This document shows positions 46,149 to 55,877 of a stretch of DNA of 64,000 bases, one piece after another. The notes below the pieces were generated by a model. It searched no databases, was not told where the DNA came from, and saw nothing but the letters and a program-made list of their open reading frames with translations. Position 1 is the first letter of the stretch; every line of letters starts with the position of its first letter. Position numbers and translations under genes: made by a program. This DNA comes from Fidelibacterota bacterium (lineage in GTDB: Bacteria > Fidelibacterota > Marinisomatia > SCGC-AAA003-L08 > TS1B11), in assembly GCA_020354025.1 (NCBI GenBank), contig CP070638.1:2778578-2842577 (forward strand), given 5' to 3'.

Positions 46149-48515
46149 ATGCCGGATAAACTGAAGCAACTGCTAATCGGGTCCGGGCTGGGAGTGCTCT
46201 CAGCCCTTTTTGTTTGGGGAGTAACCTCAGCGAAGTGGTCCTTCCTTAAGGGCGTGGTGGACAAATATGAATTCAGCTCCTATGATAGCCGGGTTCAGGC
46301 CAGGACTTCAAACTTCCAAGAGGAGTCCATTGATACCGTCCTGATCATCGATATCGACCAGCAGAGCATTAACGAGCTGGGCAACTACTTTCGCTGGTAC
46401 CACGACCGGCACGGCGTGCTTATCGACTACCTCTCCTCCGGCGGGGCCCGAGCCATCCTTATAGATATTCTCCTTGATCCTGAACCGGATCCGTACCGGG
46501 ACACCGCTTTCGTGAACGCGACTTACCGCGCGGGAAACGTCTACAACGCTATCGCCCTCTCTCAGTCTGACACCCTGAACTTCCAGTACCCTATGACGGC
46601 CCCGCCAGAAGGAGTACACCTGCATACAGTCAGCCCAAGTGAGGACCTGGAGGAAATAGCCCGTCTTTACTTCGGTGATCCTGCAGCAGCTGATTACCTT
46701 CGATCCCTAAACGCGGACCTTCTGCCCGCAGACGGTAAAGCTAGAGAAGCCCAAGTGATCCGTATTCCCATCCTGTTGGACACCGACTCCAAGACCCTTC
46801 CGTTACCTGATGACATCGCAGTCCATTTCCCTTCCGGCGAACGGTTTGATATCACCTTTATCGACCTGCTGAATGCGAGCCGGGGAATCGGTGCCGCTAA
46901 CTTCCCCCAGGATCCGGATGGCATTATCCGCCGGAGTCCCACGGCAGTCTATTTCTCCAGCGCCGGACAAGTCTTTCCCAGCCTGACCATGGCTGCCATC
47001 ATGGACATTCTTGACGTGCCCGCGGATGGTCTGGATTATGATTTCAAGCACGGACAGCTCAGAATGGCCAACCGCGCCGGACAGGTTGTGCGGGATATCC
47101 CCATCGATCCTCAGGGACGGCTATGGGTGAACTACTATGGCATGCACCGCACCTTCCGCTATATCCCCTACGCCTGGGCCGCACCGGAGATGCTCCCGGC
47201 GGAGTATTTCAAGGACAAGATCGTTCTGGTGGGTTCGACACTTGCCGGCTTGATGGACCTGCGCAATACACCGATGCAGGAGACTTTCCCGGGAGTGGAA
47301 ATTCACGCAAACGTGATCATGAGCATCCTCATGAACGAGTTTGTACACCTGGTGCCCAAAGCCAACATGTTCCTGATCGTGGTTATCCTGGGATTGGTGT
47401 TGGGGGCAATTCTAGTGTGGTTCAAGGCATTGGTCTCCCTGCTGATCACCGTCGTTTTCGTAGGTGGATGGATGCTTTTCACATACGTCCGCTTCCTGGG
47501 TGGTCTGGAAGTATTCGAGATGGTTCGTCCCATCATCAGCTTTGGTGGGATATTTCTCAGCGTGAACCTGTATCAATTCCTGATCCTTGAGAAGGACAAG
47601 CGCTTTCTGCGTAAGACCTTCAGCACGTATGTATCCCCAGAACTCATCGAGCAGATGGTGGAGAGCAAGCACGAACCTCAGCTAGGGGGGGAATCCGGCG
47701 TCCGGAGTGCGTATTTTACCGATATCCAATCCTTTTCCAGTTTCTCAGAAATACTCACAGCGAAGCAGCTAGTGGCGCTGCTCAATGAGTATCTTACCAG
47801 CATGACCGATATCCTATTGAATCAAGGCGGCACTTTGGACAAGTTCGAGGGTGACGCTATCGTCGGCATATTCGGCGCTCCTATGCCCATGGAAGACCAC
47901 GCCCTGCGAGCCCTGCACACCGGACTCGGTATGCAGGATGCCTTAGCAGAACTCCGGGAGAAGTGGGCTTCCGAGGGAGACAAGTGGCCCGAGCTGGTAC
48001 ATAACATGCGCATGCGCATCGGTGTTCATTCCGGGGAATTCGTTACCGGCAATATGGGTACTACCACCCGTATGAACTATACCATGATGGGAGATGTAGT
48101 GAACACCGCTGCCCGGCTGGAAGCCTCAGCCAAACAATACGGCATCTATATCCAGTGTACCACTGAATCTCTGAATCTGGCCGGATCGGAGCTCTTCGAG
48201 TGGCGGGAGATCGACAAGGTCCGGGTAGTAGGCAAATCGGAAGCGGTGGAGACGGTGGAGATCATGGCCCAGAAGGATCAGCTCGACGGTTCACTGCTGG
48301 AAATGCGGGACCAATACCAAGAAGGTATGGCCCGATACCGGCAGCAGCACTGGGATCAGGCGCGGAAGATCTTCGAGGAGAGCGAGCGCCTAGAGGAGGT
48401 CTTTCCCAAACGCCCCAACACCCCCAGTCGCGTGTATATCGAGCGCTGCGACTACTTTAAGGCCAATCCGCCCGGCGACGACTGGGACGGCAGCTGGACC
48501 CTTACAGCGAAGTAA
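46149..48515 (+). CDS. CHASE2-domain adenylate cyclase with LysM-like insertion
   Basis: A 788-aa membrane cyclase. One helix (about 8-26) is followed by a large CHASE2 extracytoplasmic sensor (about 40-390), two to three further helices (about 400-475) and a class-III cyclase domain. Metal ligands are Asp525 (FTDIQSFS) and Asp569 (EGDAIVGIFG). Lys565 and Asp649 form the ATP-selecting pair, and Asn652 and Arg656 stabilise the transition state, so cAMP production is expected. A LysM-like segment (LHTVSPSEDLEEIARLYFGD..., about 157-205) interrupts the sensor. The C-terminal region is TPR-like (about 720-770). Confidence 0.88.
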   Translation: MPDKLKQLLIGSGLGVLSALFVWGVTSAKWSFLKGVVDKYEFSSYDSRVQARTSNFQEESIDTVLIIDIDQQSINELGNYFRWYHDRHGVLIDYLSSGGARAILIDILLDPEPDPYRDTAFVNATYRAGNVYNAIALSQSDTLNFQYPMTAPPEGVHLHTVSPSEDLEEIARLYFGDPAAADYLRSLNADLLPADGKAREAQVIRIPILLDTDSKTLPLPDDIAVHFPSGERFDITFIDLLNASRGIGAANFPQDPDGIIRRSPTAVYFSSAGQVFPSLTMAAIMDILDVPADGLDYDFKHGQLRMANRAGQVVRDIPIDPQGRLWVNYYGMHRTFRYIPYAWAAPEMLPAEYFKDKIVLVGSTLAGLMDLRNTPMQETFPGVEIHANVIMSILMNEFVHLVPKANMFLIVVILGLVLGAILVWFKALVSLLITVVFVGGWMLFTYVRFLGGLEVFEMVRPIISFGGIFLSVNLYQFLILEKDKRFLRKTFSTYVSPELIEQMVESKHEPQLGGESGVRSAYFTDIQSFSSFSEILTAKQLVALLNEYLTSMTDILLNQGGTLDKFEGDAIVGIFGAPMPMEDHALRALHTGLGMQDALAELREKWASEGDKWPELVHNMRMRIGVHSGEFVTGNMGTTTRMNYTMMGDVVNTAARLEASAKQYGIYIQCTTESLNLAGSELFEWREIDKVRVVGKSEAVETVEIMAQKDQLDGSLLEMRDQYQEGMARYRQQHWDQARKIFEESERLEEVFPKRPNTPSRVYIERCDYFKANPPGDDWDGSWTLTAK

Positions 48516-48788
48516 TCCTTATCGATAGTATATATCTCCGCCTGTAGAGCTAGACTACCAATAAAATAATCATTATCATTTCCTCACAGTGACAGATAGT
48601 ATTACTACACATCGTTTTCCGTAACCTCATCCCCCGTCATTTATCAAGCTCATGATAGTCTATCCTCCTGAGCATCATTATATGCCGCATCGTAAAGTCA
48701 ACAATCGCAGAATAAATCCTGATTATCGGTCCAACACTGGCCCAAGAAAACCGGGATAAAGATAGGTCATCCGTGTAAATTCGCCCCC

Positions 48789-51700
48789 ATGCAATACACG
48801 GCCACGAACTTGCTGATATTCTGCCTGATCAGTGGTGCAGCTTTCGGCAACAGTGGGCAAATCGAGAACATTACCCTGGATGTCCCGGATTCCCGGATAG
48901 AAGTGGATCTCGAAGACGGGCGCTTCTATCATCTGAGCAGCGCTACTACAACAATAGAGATTGAGGGCCGGTGGGTGGGTATCTACCGCTGGATTCTCTC
49001 AGCCCGGGATACCAGCAGGATTTCGGCACGGTTAATTGATGAACAATGGGAGCCGGTTGAAAGTACCGCCCAGCTCCTACCGGGCCACCCCATATTGAAG
49101 GTCCACTCCTCTCAGGTATGGGGACGGATGTGGGTGGTGCTATTGGACCTGTATCCTTGGCGTATTTTGGACGACCGGGTAGAAGTCCTTAAAGGTGGAC
49201 GAGTGGAGATAACGATCCACCACCGAGCGGATGACTCCGTTGTCGAATCTGTTAATCTGCCATTTCCGGACTCTAGGATCACCAACAGGCTTATGGTTCA
49301 AGCGAGGCCGTCTACCCGATCACTCCTGCGACGGCTTGCAGGCACAATTCCCGAGGAAGGGTCCTGGCTGAAAATACCTATCCGGGAAGACGGGCTGTAT
49401 CACCTGACGACCGGCTACCTTACTGACGCTGGTTTGTTCGTCGGTGACCTAAATCCCACTACTTTGCGCCTATTTGCTCCGGCTTCACTGGGACGGCCTC
49501 TGCCGGATCAGGTCGGAGCACCGCTTGAAGATAACCTGATGGAATTGCCCATCCATGTCCGCGATGGGGGTGACGGGCTGTTGGGTGAGGGTGATGACAT
49601 TCTCTTTTACGCCCAAGGGCCCCGAGGGCTCAAACTGGTGGGAGATAGCCTCACCTTTATACAAAATCCCTATACCAATGAAGCCTATGTCTGGCTGCAC
49701 ATTCCCCCGATCCCTGACGGGACTGGAGCAGAGCGGATGACCCGAGGGCCGACCTTTGTACCAGCCGTGGACGTTATTACTACCGGGAGAAATCTCTACC
49801 ACCATGAAGTGGACGTGCATAACGGCTTTCATTCCGGCCCGGTATGGCACCAGGTCGCTATTAAGAAAGGGGACTCATTTACAATCAGTCTGCCTGTTGA
49901 GGGTTTGCGCAGCGATAAGCCCGCCTATCTGAGGGTCCAGCTCCGCGGCGGGAACGAGACGGGATACCACCAGGTAACACTCACTCTTAACCAGGCCCTC
50001 CTACTCACTTCCACTATCTGGACTGCTCATGGGGATATAACACTGGTACCTGATCCGGGCGTCGTTGCCGGAGCTGCAAATACCGGATCGAACGTCATCA
50101 TCTTAGAAAATATTACCACCAATCCCGACCCGCAGGAGGAGGTATGGCTGGACTGGGCGGAGCTGGACTACGGCCTCGACTTGACCGCCGAAGAGGACGC
50201 ATTGGCCTTCCTGATCAGTCCTCAGGCTGAAGAGAACAACATTCGGCTGGTGGATTTCTCTAGCCGACCAATAGTAATGGACATAACCAATCCCGCCTCG
50301 CCGGTCCTGTTTCTAGGAGACCAGCAGGTCCATCAAGAAGGCAGCAACTGGCTGTTCACTCCGCAGGACCTGAGTATGGCCCGGCGGTACCTAGCCCTGA
50401 CCGATGAAAAACTGAAGACTACGGGTTCGCCGACACTCTATAACAGCCTTGACTTCACCACGCTCCGGCACCAGAACCATCAGGCTGACTATATTGTCAT
50501 CACCAATGACACTCTGCTCTCCGCCGCCAGGGACCTGGCCGCAATCCACGCCGGAGAGGTGCGCACCGGACTGCAACGGGACACCCTGGTAACCATAGTG
50601 GACGAGATCTACGAAGAATTTTCAGGCGGTGTAGCGGACCCCTTCGCCATTCGTGCCTTTCTTAGGTGGGTTTATGAAAACCGGTCGGCACCCGATGATT
50701 CCATACTGGTAGTTCTGTTCGGTGATGGCGATTACGATTACCGCAATCTGTCCGGGCTCAGCCGCATGTTCGTGCCCACCATCCAGGTGGACGGTTCTTC
50801 CGAAATTAGTTCCCGCGCGGTTGATGATGCTTTTGTCTACCTCGACTCCATTCCGGTATCGAAGCCCCTTCCCGACATGGGCATCGGCCGCATTACAGTA
50901 TCAACCCTAGAGGATGCCGAGGCAGCAGTGGAAGGAGTGCGTACGTATATGGTCAATCCGGAGCCAGGCCCGTGGCGTCAGCGTGTTCTCCTGGCCGCCG
51001 ACGATCCACAGCGTCCTAACGACCGGGAGACCAGCTTTATCACCGAATCTGACGGCCTCGCCCGGATACTGCCTCCCTACCTGCAGCTGGAGAAGATATA
51101 CCTCACCGAATACACGGCAATACGCGACCCAGCTACCAACACGGTGGTTAAGCCCGACGCTACTGTCGATCTGATCGGCAGCGTAAACCGGGGGATCGCG
51201 CTGATCAACTACGTAGGCCACGGCAGCGCCTCCCAATGGGCCCAGGAGCAGTTGCTGGTCATGGACCGCGACCAGGTTCTCATTCATCCGGGCAAGCGCA
51301 TGCCCATCTGGTTCGCCGGCACCTGCACATGGGGACGGTTTGACCAGCTGCAAACTCCCAGTATGAGTGAGATACTCACTACGGGCAGCGAGTCAGCCGC
51401 GATCGCCGTTGTATCCGCAGTACGAGCCGTCTATGCATCCGCCAACTTCAGGTTCATTAAGGATCTATTCACCGAGACCTTTCCCGAACGGAAGCCTTCC
51501 CCACTGCGCATCGGACAGATACTTCAGAGGGCTAAAACGGGAAGCACATCGGATGAGAAGTTCCATCTGTTCGGGGACCCAGCCATTCTGATTGCTTTTC
51601 CAAGGGGATCCCTGACACTTGACGCGGTCACGCCCGACACATTGAAAGTCTTGGGTAAAGCCAACTATGCCGGCACCACCGCCGGGGGCACTGTCACAAC

Positions 51701-52646
51701 CGGCGAATGCTTGATAACAGTTCTGGATGTCCCCCGCCGGGTCAGGCGCACCTTCCAGGCCAAGTCCGGGGCGATTGACACTATTGCATATACACTGCCG
51801 GGTGCTCCCATCTTCAGGGGTTCGGTAACTGTAACGGCAAGTTCCTTCCAAGGCCAGTTTGTCATCCCCAAAGACATCAGCTACAGCTACAGCGATAGTG
51901 CCACTATAATTGCATATAGCTGGTCGGATGTGCAGGGTACGCTGTTGGAGCAGATCGGTTACCGCAACGATCTCATCATCCGAGGTACCGATCAGGACAT
52001 CCAGGACAACACCGGTCCACTGATCACGCTTTACTGGGAAGACCGTCCTGTGGTCTCGGGAGATGCTCTTCCTGAAGGGGCCCAGCTGGAGGTGGAGTTG
52101 AAGGACCCTCTGGGTATCAATCTGACCGGCGAGGTCGGCCACTCAATTCGGACCTGGGTAGATGATGAATCAGCCGCCCAAGTGATGGATACCCGATTCA
52201 GGTATGACATCGATAAATACACGATCGGCCGCTTTGATTATCGGTTCGAACCGGCATTGTCCGGTAGCCACCAGTTCTCTGTAGAAGCCTGGGACGGAGC
52301 CAACAACCGGGCAATCTCGACGCTGACGCTCCATCTGACACTTGAAGAGGAGCTGGATGTACATGACCTGCTTAACTTTCCCAATCCTTTCTCAGAGACC
52401 ACTACATTCGTTTATAGCCTTTCCGTCCCGGCAGATGTAACGATCACTATCTACACCCTCAATGGTGTCAAGGTCAGAATCCTGGAAGCTGTTGCCGACC
52501 AGTCCGGTTTCCAACGTCTGCCGTGGAACGGCACGGATGAATTCGGCGACCAGATCGCCAACGGAGCCTATCTATACCATTTCCGGGCAGCGACGTTTGA
52601 CGATCAGGCCATTACCAGGTGGGGGCGACTCGCTCGCCTGCGATGA
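48789..52646 (+). CDS. C25-family (gingipain/PorU-like) cysteine peptidase with type IX sorting domain
   Basis: A 1285-aa secreted protein. A signal peptide (residues 1-20) and a long beta-rich N-terminal region precede the C25 peptidase domain (about 560-950). The catalytic pair is His811 in YVGHGSASQW and Cys846 in FAGTCTWGRFDQ. The last 90 residues match a FlgD-Ig/T9SS type A sorting domain (NFPNPFSETTTFVY..., ITIYTLNGVKVRIL, NGAYLYHFRA). In Bacteroidetes PorU is the sortase that cuts such C-terminal domains; size and layout fit PorU, but a secreted peptidase is equally possible. Its stop overlaps maf. Confidence 0.85.
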   Translation: MQYTATNLLIFCLISGAAFGNSGQIENITLDVPDSRIEVDLEDGRFYHLSSATTTIEIEGRWVGIYRWILSARDTSRISARLIDEQWEPVESTAQLLPGHPILKVHSSQVWGRMWVVLLDLYPWRILDDRVEVLKGGRVEITIHHRADDSVVESVNLPFPDSRITNRLMVQARPSTRSLLRRLAGTIPEEGSWLKIPIREDGLYHLTTGYLTDAGLFVGDLNPTTLRLFAPASLGRPLPDQVGAPLEDNLMELPIHVRDGGDGLLGEGDDILFYAQGPRGLKLVGDSLTFIQNPYTNEAYVWLHIPPIPDGTGAERMTRGPTFVPAVDVITTGRNLYHHEVDVHNGFHSGPVWHQVAIKKGDSFTISLPVEGLRSDKPAYLRVQLRGGNETGYHQVTLTLNQALLLTSTIWTAHGDITLVPDPGVVAGAANTGSNVIILENITTNPDPQEEVWLDWAELDYGLDLTAEEDALAFLISPQAEENNIRLVDFSSRPIVMDITNPASPVLFLGDQQVHQEGSNWLFTPQDLSMARRYLALTDEKLKTTGSPTLYNSLDFTTLRHQNHQADYIVITNDTLLSAARDLAAIHAGEVRTGLQRDTLVTIVDEIYEEFSGGVADPFAIRAFLRWVYENRSAPDDSILVVLFGDGDYDYRNLSGLSRMFVPTIQVDGSSEISSRAVDDAFVYLDSIPVSKPLPDMGIGRITVSTLEDAEAAVEGVRTYMVNPEPGPWRQRVLLAADDPQRPNDRETSFITESDGLARILPPYLQLEKIYLTEYTAIRDPATNTVVKPDATVDLIGSVNRGIALINYVGHGSASQWAQEQLLVMDRDQVLIHPGKRMPIWFAGTCTWGRFDQLQTPSMSEILTTGSESAAIAVVSAVRAVYASANFRFIKDLFTETFPERKPSPLRIGQILQRAKTGSTSDEKFHLFGDPAILIAFPRGSLTLDAVTPDTLKVLGKANYAGTTAGGTVTTGECLITVLDVPRRVRRTFQAKSGAIDTIAYTLPGAPIFRGSVTVTASSFQGQFVIPKDISYSYSDSATIIAYSWSDVQGTLLEQIGYRNDLIIRGTDQDIQDNTGPLITLYWEDRPVVSGDALPEGAQLEVELKDPLGINLTGEVGHSIRTWVDDESAAQVMDTRFRYDIDKYTIGRFDYRFEPALSGSHQFSVEAWDGANNRAISTLTLHLTLEEELDVHDLLNFPNPFSETTTFVYSLSVPADVTITIYTLNGVKVRILEAVADQSGFQRLPWNGTDEFGDQIANGAYLYHFRAATFDDQAITRWGRLARLR

Positions 52647-53236
52647 GGCTGATTCTCGCTTCAGTTTCCCCTCGACGCCAGGAGCTGTTAGGGCGGCTGG
52701 GGATCTCTTTCGTAACTGTCCGCCCGGAGTATGAGGAACAACACTATCATGAGGAGGACCCGGAGGCCACCTGCCGCCGACTGGCCCAGGGGAAAGCGAT
52801 ACAGGTCGCCCAACGGTTTCCTGAAGATCTAATAGTCGGTGCCGACACTATCGTCATCCTGGGCAGCCAGGTAATGGGTAAACCAGACAGCCTAGATGAG
52901 GCCCGACGCATGCTACAAGCCCTCTCCGGGCAGACCCACCTGGTCAAAACCGCCGTGGCCTTGGTCTGCAGCGATCTGAACCACCAGTCTGTTTTCGTAG
53001 AAACCACCGAGGTCGCGTTTCACCACCTGGAAGAGGACGACATCGAACGCTACTTGTCTGTTGATCCACCCCTTGACAAAGCGGGGGCTTACGGCATCCA
53101 GGACTGGAGTGGAGTATTTGTTCAGCAAGTAGCCGGATGTTACCACAACGTGGTGGGATTTCCCCTGGCACGGTTCTACCGACATCTGAAAGACAACAAC
53201 TTATGGCCCCGTCTCCTCGCCCTAAAGCACTTGTAA
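52643..53236 (+). CDS. maf: Maf-like nucleotide pyrophosphatase
   Basis: A 197-aa protein with the Maf signature LILASVSPRRQELLGRLGI and the later GADTIVILGSQVMGKPDSLDEARRML. DKAGAYGIQDWSGVFVQQVAGCYHNVVGFPL is the C-terminal family motif. Maf proteins hydrolyse dTTP, UTP and some modified nucleotides, preventing their incorporation. ATG 52643 overlaps the stop of the peptidase gene. Confidence 0.94.
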   Translation: MRLILASVSPRRQELLGRLGISFVTVRPEYEEQHYHEEDPEATCRRLAQGKAIQVAQRFPEDLIVGADTIVILGSQVMGKPDSLDEARRMLQALSGQTHLVKTAVALVCSDLNHQSVFVETTEVAFHHLEEDDIERYLSVDPPLDKAGAYGIQDWSGVFVQQVAGCYHNVVGFPLARFYRHLKDNNLWPRLLALKHL

Positions 53237-53267
53237 CTGGTGGAACAGCTACCGTAAAATTATTCAT

Positions 53268-54245
53268 ATGGAACAAGCCGAAACCTTCTATCACGAGCTT
53301 AAGCAGCTGCGCGTCGCCCAGGGAATCAGCCTGGAGGATATCTCCGCCAGGACCAGGATAAACATCCGTTTCCTGGAAGCCCTAGAACGGGGTGAGCTGG
53401 AAATATTACCCAAGACCTATATGCGTCTATTTCTGCGAAGCTATTGCAGGGAGATCGGTGCTGATGTGAAGGAAGCTATCCAGCAGATTGAAGAACACTT
53501 GGGCGGACCCAAAGTCCCCCACGCTACCTTACTTGAAGAATTTAGTGCCTCGCTACCAAGCCCAACGAAAAGTGACAGTATCCCGGAAACAGAATCTCGC
53601 GGCCCCGTCCGCCTGCGTCGGGATTTGTTTGCCGGGGCGGGCATATTCCTTTTGCTGATCATAGTAACGTTCTTTGCCCGGCGCGTTTACCAGGAGCCCG
53701 CCGCGAGTGAATCCTCCAATACCATTCCACCGGCCGTTACTGTCGAGGAGCCACGGGCTAGTACTACGTCTCAATCCCAGCCGGATGCATCGCGCACGGA
53801 GGTCCCAACAACCCGTATCACCGAAGAAGAATCCCGGCCGGTGACTACCCAGCCACCAGCGACAAGAATTCAACCGATAGTGCCCGAGGAATCGGCGGTA
53901 GAACTGCCCGACGAACTTTTCACCCAGGAACGGATTGTCTCACACCATATGGAACGGATTCGCCTGACGCCGCCCGTTCGCCTAACTCTTATGGCCCGGG
54001 ATAATGTGGTCATTCAGCCGCTAACTGATGGCCAACAGGGAACGGCTTTCAATCTTACTGTGGCCGAGGTCCGTATCTGGACAATTCAAGAGGAGCTAAT
54101 CATTCGCACTACCGCTATCGAGCTCCTACGGGGCGATCTGAATGGCGTTCCCATCAACCTGGGGCAGACCAGGGGTATCGGAGTTCTACGAGTCACGCCC
54201 TCAGGCGAGTATGAAGTATTCGCCTATGCCAATATCTCGCCCTAA
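53268..54245 (+). CDS. rodZ: RodZ-like helix-turn-helix membrane protein
   Basis: A 325-aa protein. The N-terminal Cro/CI-type HTH (about residues 10-75: LRVAQGISLEDISARTRINIRFLEALERGELEILP) matches RodZ, which links MreB to the membrane. One transmembrane helix lies at about 122-140 (FAGAGIFLLLIIVTFFA), then a Thr/Pro/Glu-rich periplasmic linker, then a C-terminal DUF4115-like beta domain. mreB is not in the window. A cell-shape role is inferred from the layout. Confidence 0.85.
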   Translation: MEQAETFYHELKQLRVAQGISLEDISARTRINIRFLEALERGELEILPKTYMRLFLRSYCREIGADVKEAIQQIEEHLGGPKVPHATLLEEFSASLPSPTKSDSIPETESRGPVRLRRDLFAGAGIFLLLIIVTFFARRVYQEPAASESSNTIPPAVTVEEPRASTTSQSQPDASRTEVPTTRITEEESRPVTTQPPATRIQPIVPEESAVELPDELFTQERIVSHHMERIRLTPPVRLTLMARDNVVIQPLTDGQQGTAFNLTVAEVRIWTIQEELIIRTTAIELLRGDLNGVPINLGQTRGIGVLRVTPSGEYEVFAYANISP

Positions 54246-54560
54246 TCCCCGTTAAGTCCCTGATCATCCTCGCGTTGATTCTCTGGCGGCGCTAGTATTC
54301 TGCGCGGTGCGACCAAGCATGGCCTCGGATACAAACCGCGTAGCCATGCCCAACTGGCTTAGTGCCCACGACTAAGCCTGAGCTAAACCAAAGTGCTGCT
54401 GAGGTCGCGGAGTCTGAAAAAAGGTACTATTCATCTCCACTCTCTCTACGTACTCAGCGGCTAGCATCTTCACATGCCAACTGCTACGACTGCTACTGAC
54501 TCAGTCCCACTAGCCAACATGATATGCTTCAATTTGCCCTTTGCGCTAAATATCCGACAG
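54246..54560. other. Intergenic region, 315 bases, no gene seen
   Basis: This lies between the end of the plus-strand rodZ gene and the end of the minus-strand CoA-binding gene, so it joins two convergent transcripts. I see no strong terminator hairpin, RNA gene or repeat. Short frames here lack start signals. Confidence 0.4.
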
Positions 54561-54962
54561 TCAGTAATGCCTTCGCTCGTGTTCGATCTTGATGCAGCGG
54601 TTCTGTACCGCCAGCAGTCCTGCTTCTTCGGCCAGCCGGACAGCTTCGTCGTTCACGATTCCCAACTGCAGCCATAAAGCCTTTGCCCCTACAGCTATAG
54701 CCTCTTCAGCCACAGACACCGCGTGCTCTGCCCGGCGGAAAACGTCCACTACCTCCACCGGCTCGGGGATAGCCCCCAGCGAAGGGTAGCATTTGAGCCC
54801 CAAGATATTATCATACCCTGGATTAACTGGAATAACTCGATAGCCCTGGGCTAGCAGGTAGCGAGTTACACCGTGTGAGGGGCGTTCCACCTTGGGGGAG
54901 AGACCCACCACGGCGATGGTGTGCATAGCGAGGACGCTCTCAATGGTTGCTTCGGTGCTCAT
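54561..54962 (-). CDS. CoA-binding domain protein (YccU-like)
   Basis: A 133-aa single-domain Rossmann-fold protein with IAVVGLSPKVERPSHGVTRYLLAQGYRVIPVNPGYDNILG and VEVVDVFRRAEHAVSVAEEAIAVGAKALWLQLGI, the signatures of the CoA_binding_2 family. Its biochemical role is unknown. It starts 9 bases after the proline dehydrogenase stop on the minus strand, suggesting an operon. Confidence 0.88.
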   Translation of the reverse strand: MSTEATIESVLAMHTIAVVGLSPKVERPSHGVTRYLLAQGYRVIPVNPGYDNILGLKCYPSLGAIPEPVEVVDVFRRAEHAVSVAEEAIAVGAKALWLQLGIVNDEAVRLAEEAGLLAVQNRCIKIEHERRHY

Positions 54963-54971
54963 GGCGTGGGA

Positions 54972-55877
54972 TTATCTTCGCAGGATGTTGCGCAGCACGT
55001 AGCCCGCCAAGTTGGGATTCTCCTTCAGGCGACGCAGCGAGTAGTCGTACCATGCCCTCCCGAAGGGGACGTAGATGCGTACTTTATAGCCACGGGCCAG
55101 CAGCGCCTCCAGCTTCCCCTCCATCGGTACGCCGTAGAGGACCTGGAACTCGAAGCGAGAGAGCGGGACGTTCAGCTGGCTGATCAGTTCCTCAGCCTGG
55201 GCGATGAGCGGTTGGTCATGGGTGGCAATCCCTACATAGGCCTCACCCTCGAAGGCCTGCCTCAGCAGGGCCATGAAGTTGTCGTTGATGGCGCCCCGGT
55301 CCTGGATAGCAATCTCCGGCGTCTCCCGGTAGATCCCCTTACACAGCCGGAAGTTTAAACGAGACGACATAAGCCCGTTCAGGTCGTCTCCGCTACGGTA
55401 CAGATAAGCCTGTAGAACCAGCCCCACGTGGGAATACTGCTCCAGGCAAGTGCGGTATAAGGCCAGGGTATTATCAGTATAGGGGGAGTTTTCCATATCA
55501 ATGCGCAGGAAGTTATCGGTATCGGCGGCCGAGTGCAGGACCTTGAGAAGATTCTGCTCACAAGACGGATAATCGATACTCAACCCCAGGTGGGTTGGCT
55601 TGAGGGATATGCTGCTGCGTAGACCGGATTGCGCGATACGGCGGTACAGCTCAACGTACTCGTCGGCTATCGCCGAGGCTTCTTCCGGGGACTCCACATG
55701 TTCCCCCAGGATGTCCAGTGTGGCTTCAAAGCCCTTTTCGTTGAGTCGTCGCACAACTTCCAGGGCTTCTTCCACGGTTTCACCCGCGACGTACCTTCGG
55801 GCAATCAGTCCAACCAGTGCCTTAGGCAGGTATGGCAAAGAGGCGACGATGAGGCTGTTAATGCTTGGAAATTTCAT
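54972..55877 (-). CDS. Proline dehydrogenase
   Basis: A 301-aa FAD-linked TIM-barrel enzyme that oxidises proline to pyrroline-5-carboxylate. The sequence ISLKPTHLGL, FLRIDMENSPYTDNTL, GLVLQAYLYRSGDDL and FRLCKGIYRETPEIA are family landmarks, with FEFQVLYGVPMEGKL and VRIYVPFGRAWYDYSLRRLKENPNLA at the end. It is the monofunctional form; the P5C dehydrogenase is not adjacent. The start at 55877 (MKFPSINSL) is preferred over an upstream in-frame ATG at 55952. It is divergent from an Lrp-family gene. Confidence 0.92.
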   Translation of the reverse strand: MKFPSINSLIVASLPYLPKALVGLIARRYVAGETVEEALEVVRRLNEKGFEATLDILGEHVESPEEASAIADEYVELYRRIAQSGLRSSISLKPTHLGLSIDYPSCEQNLLKVLHSAADTDNFLRIDMENSPYTDNTLALYRTCLEQYSHVGLVLQAYLYRSGDDLNGLMSSRLNFRLCKGIYRETPEIAIQDRGAINDNFMALLRQAFEGEAYVGIATHDQPLIAQAEELISQLNVPLSRFEFQVLYGVPMEGKLEALLARGYKVRIYVPFGRAWYDYSLRRLKENPNLAGYVLRNILRR

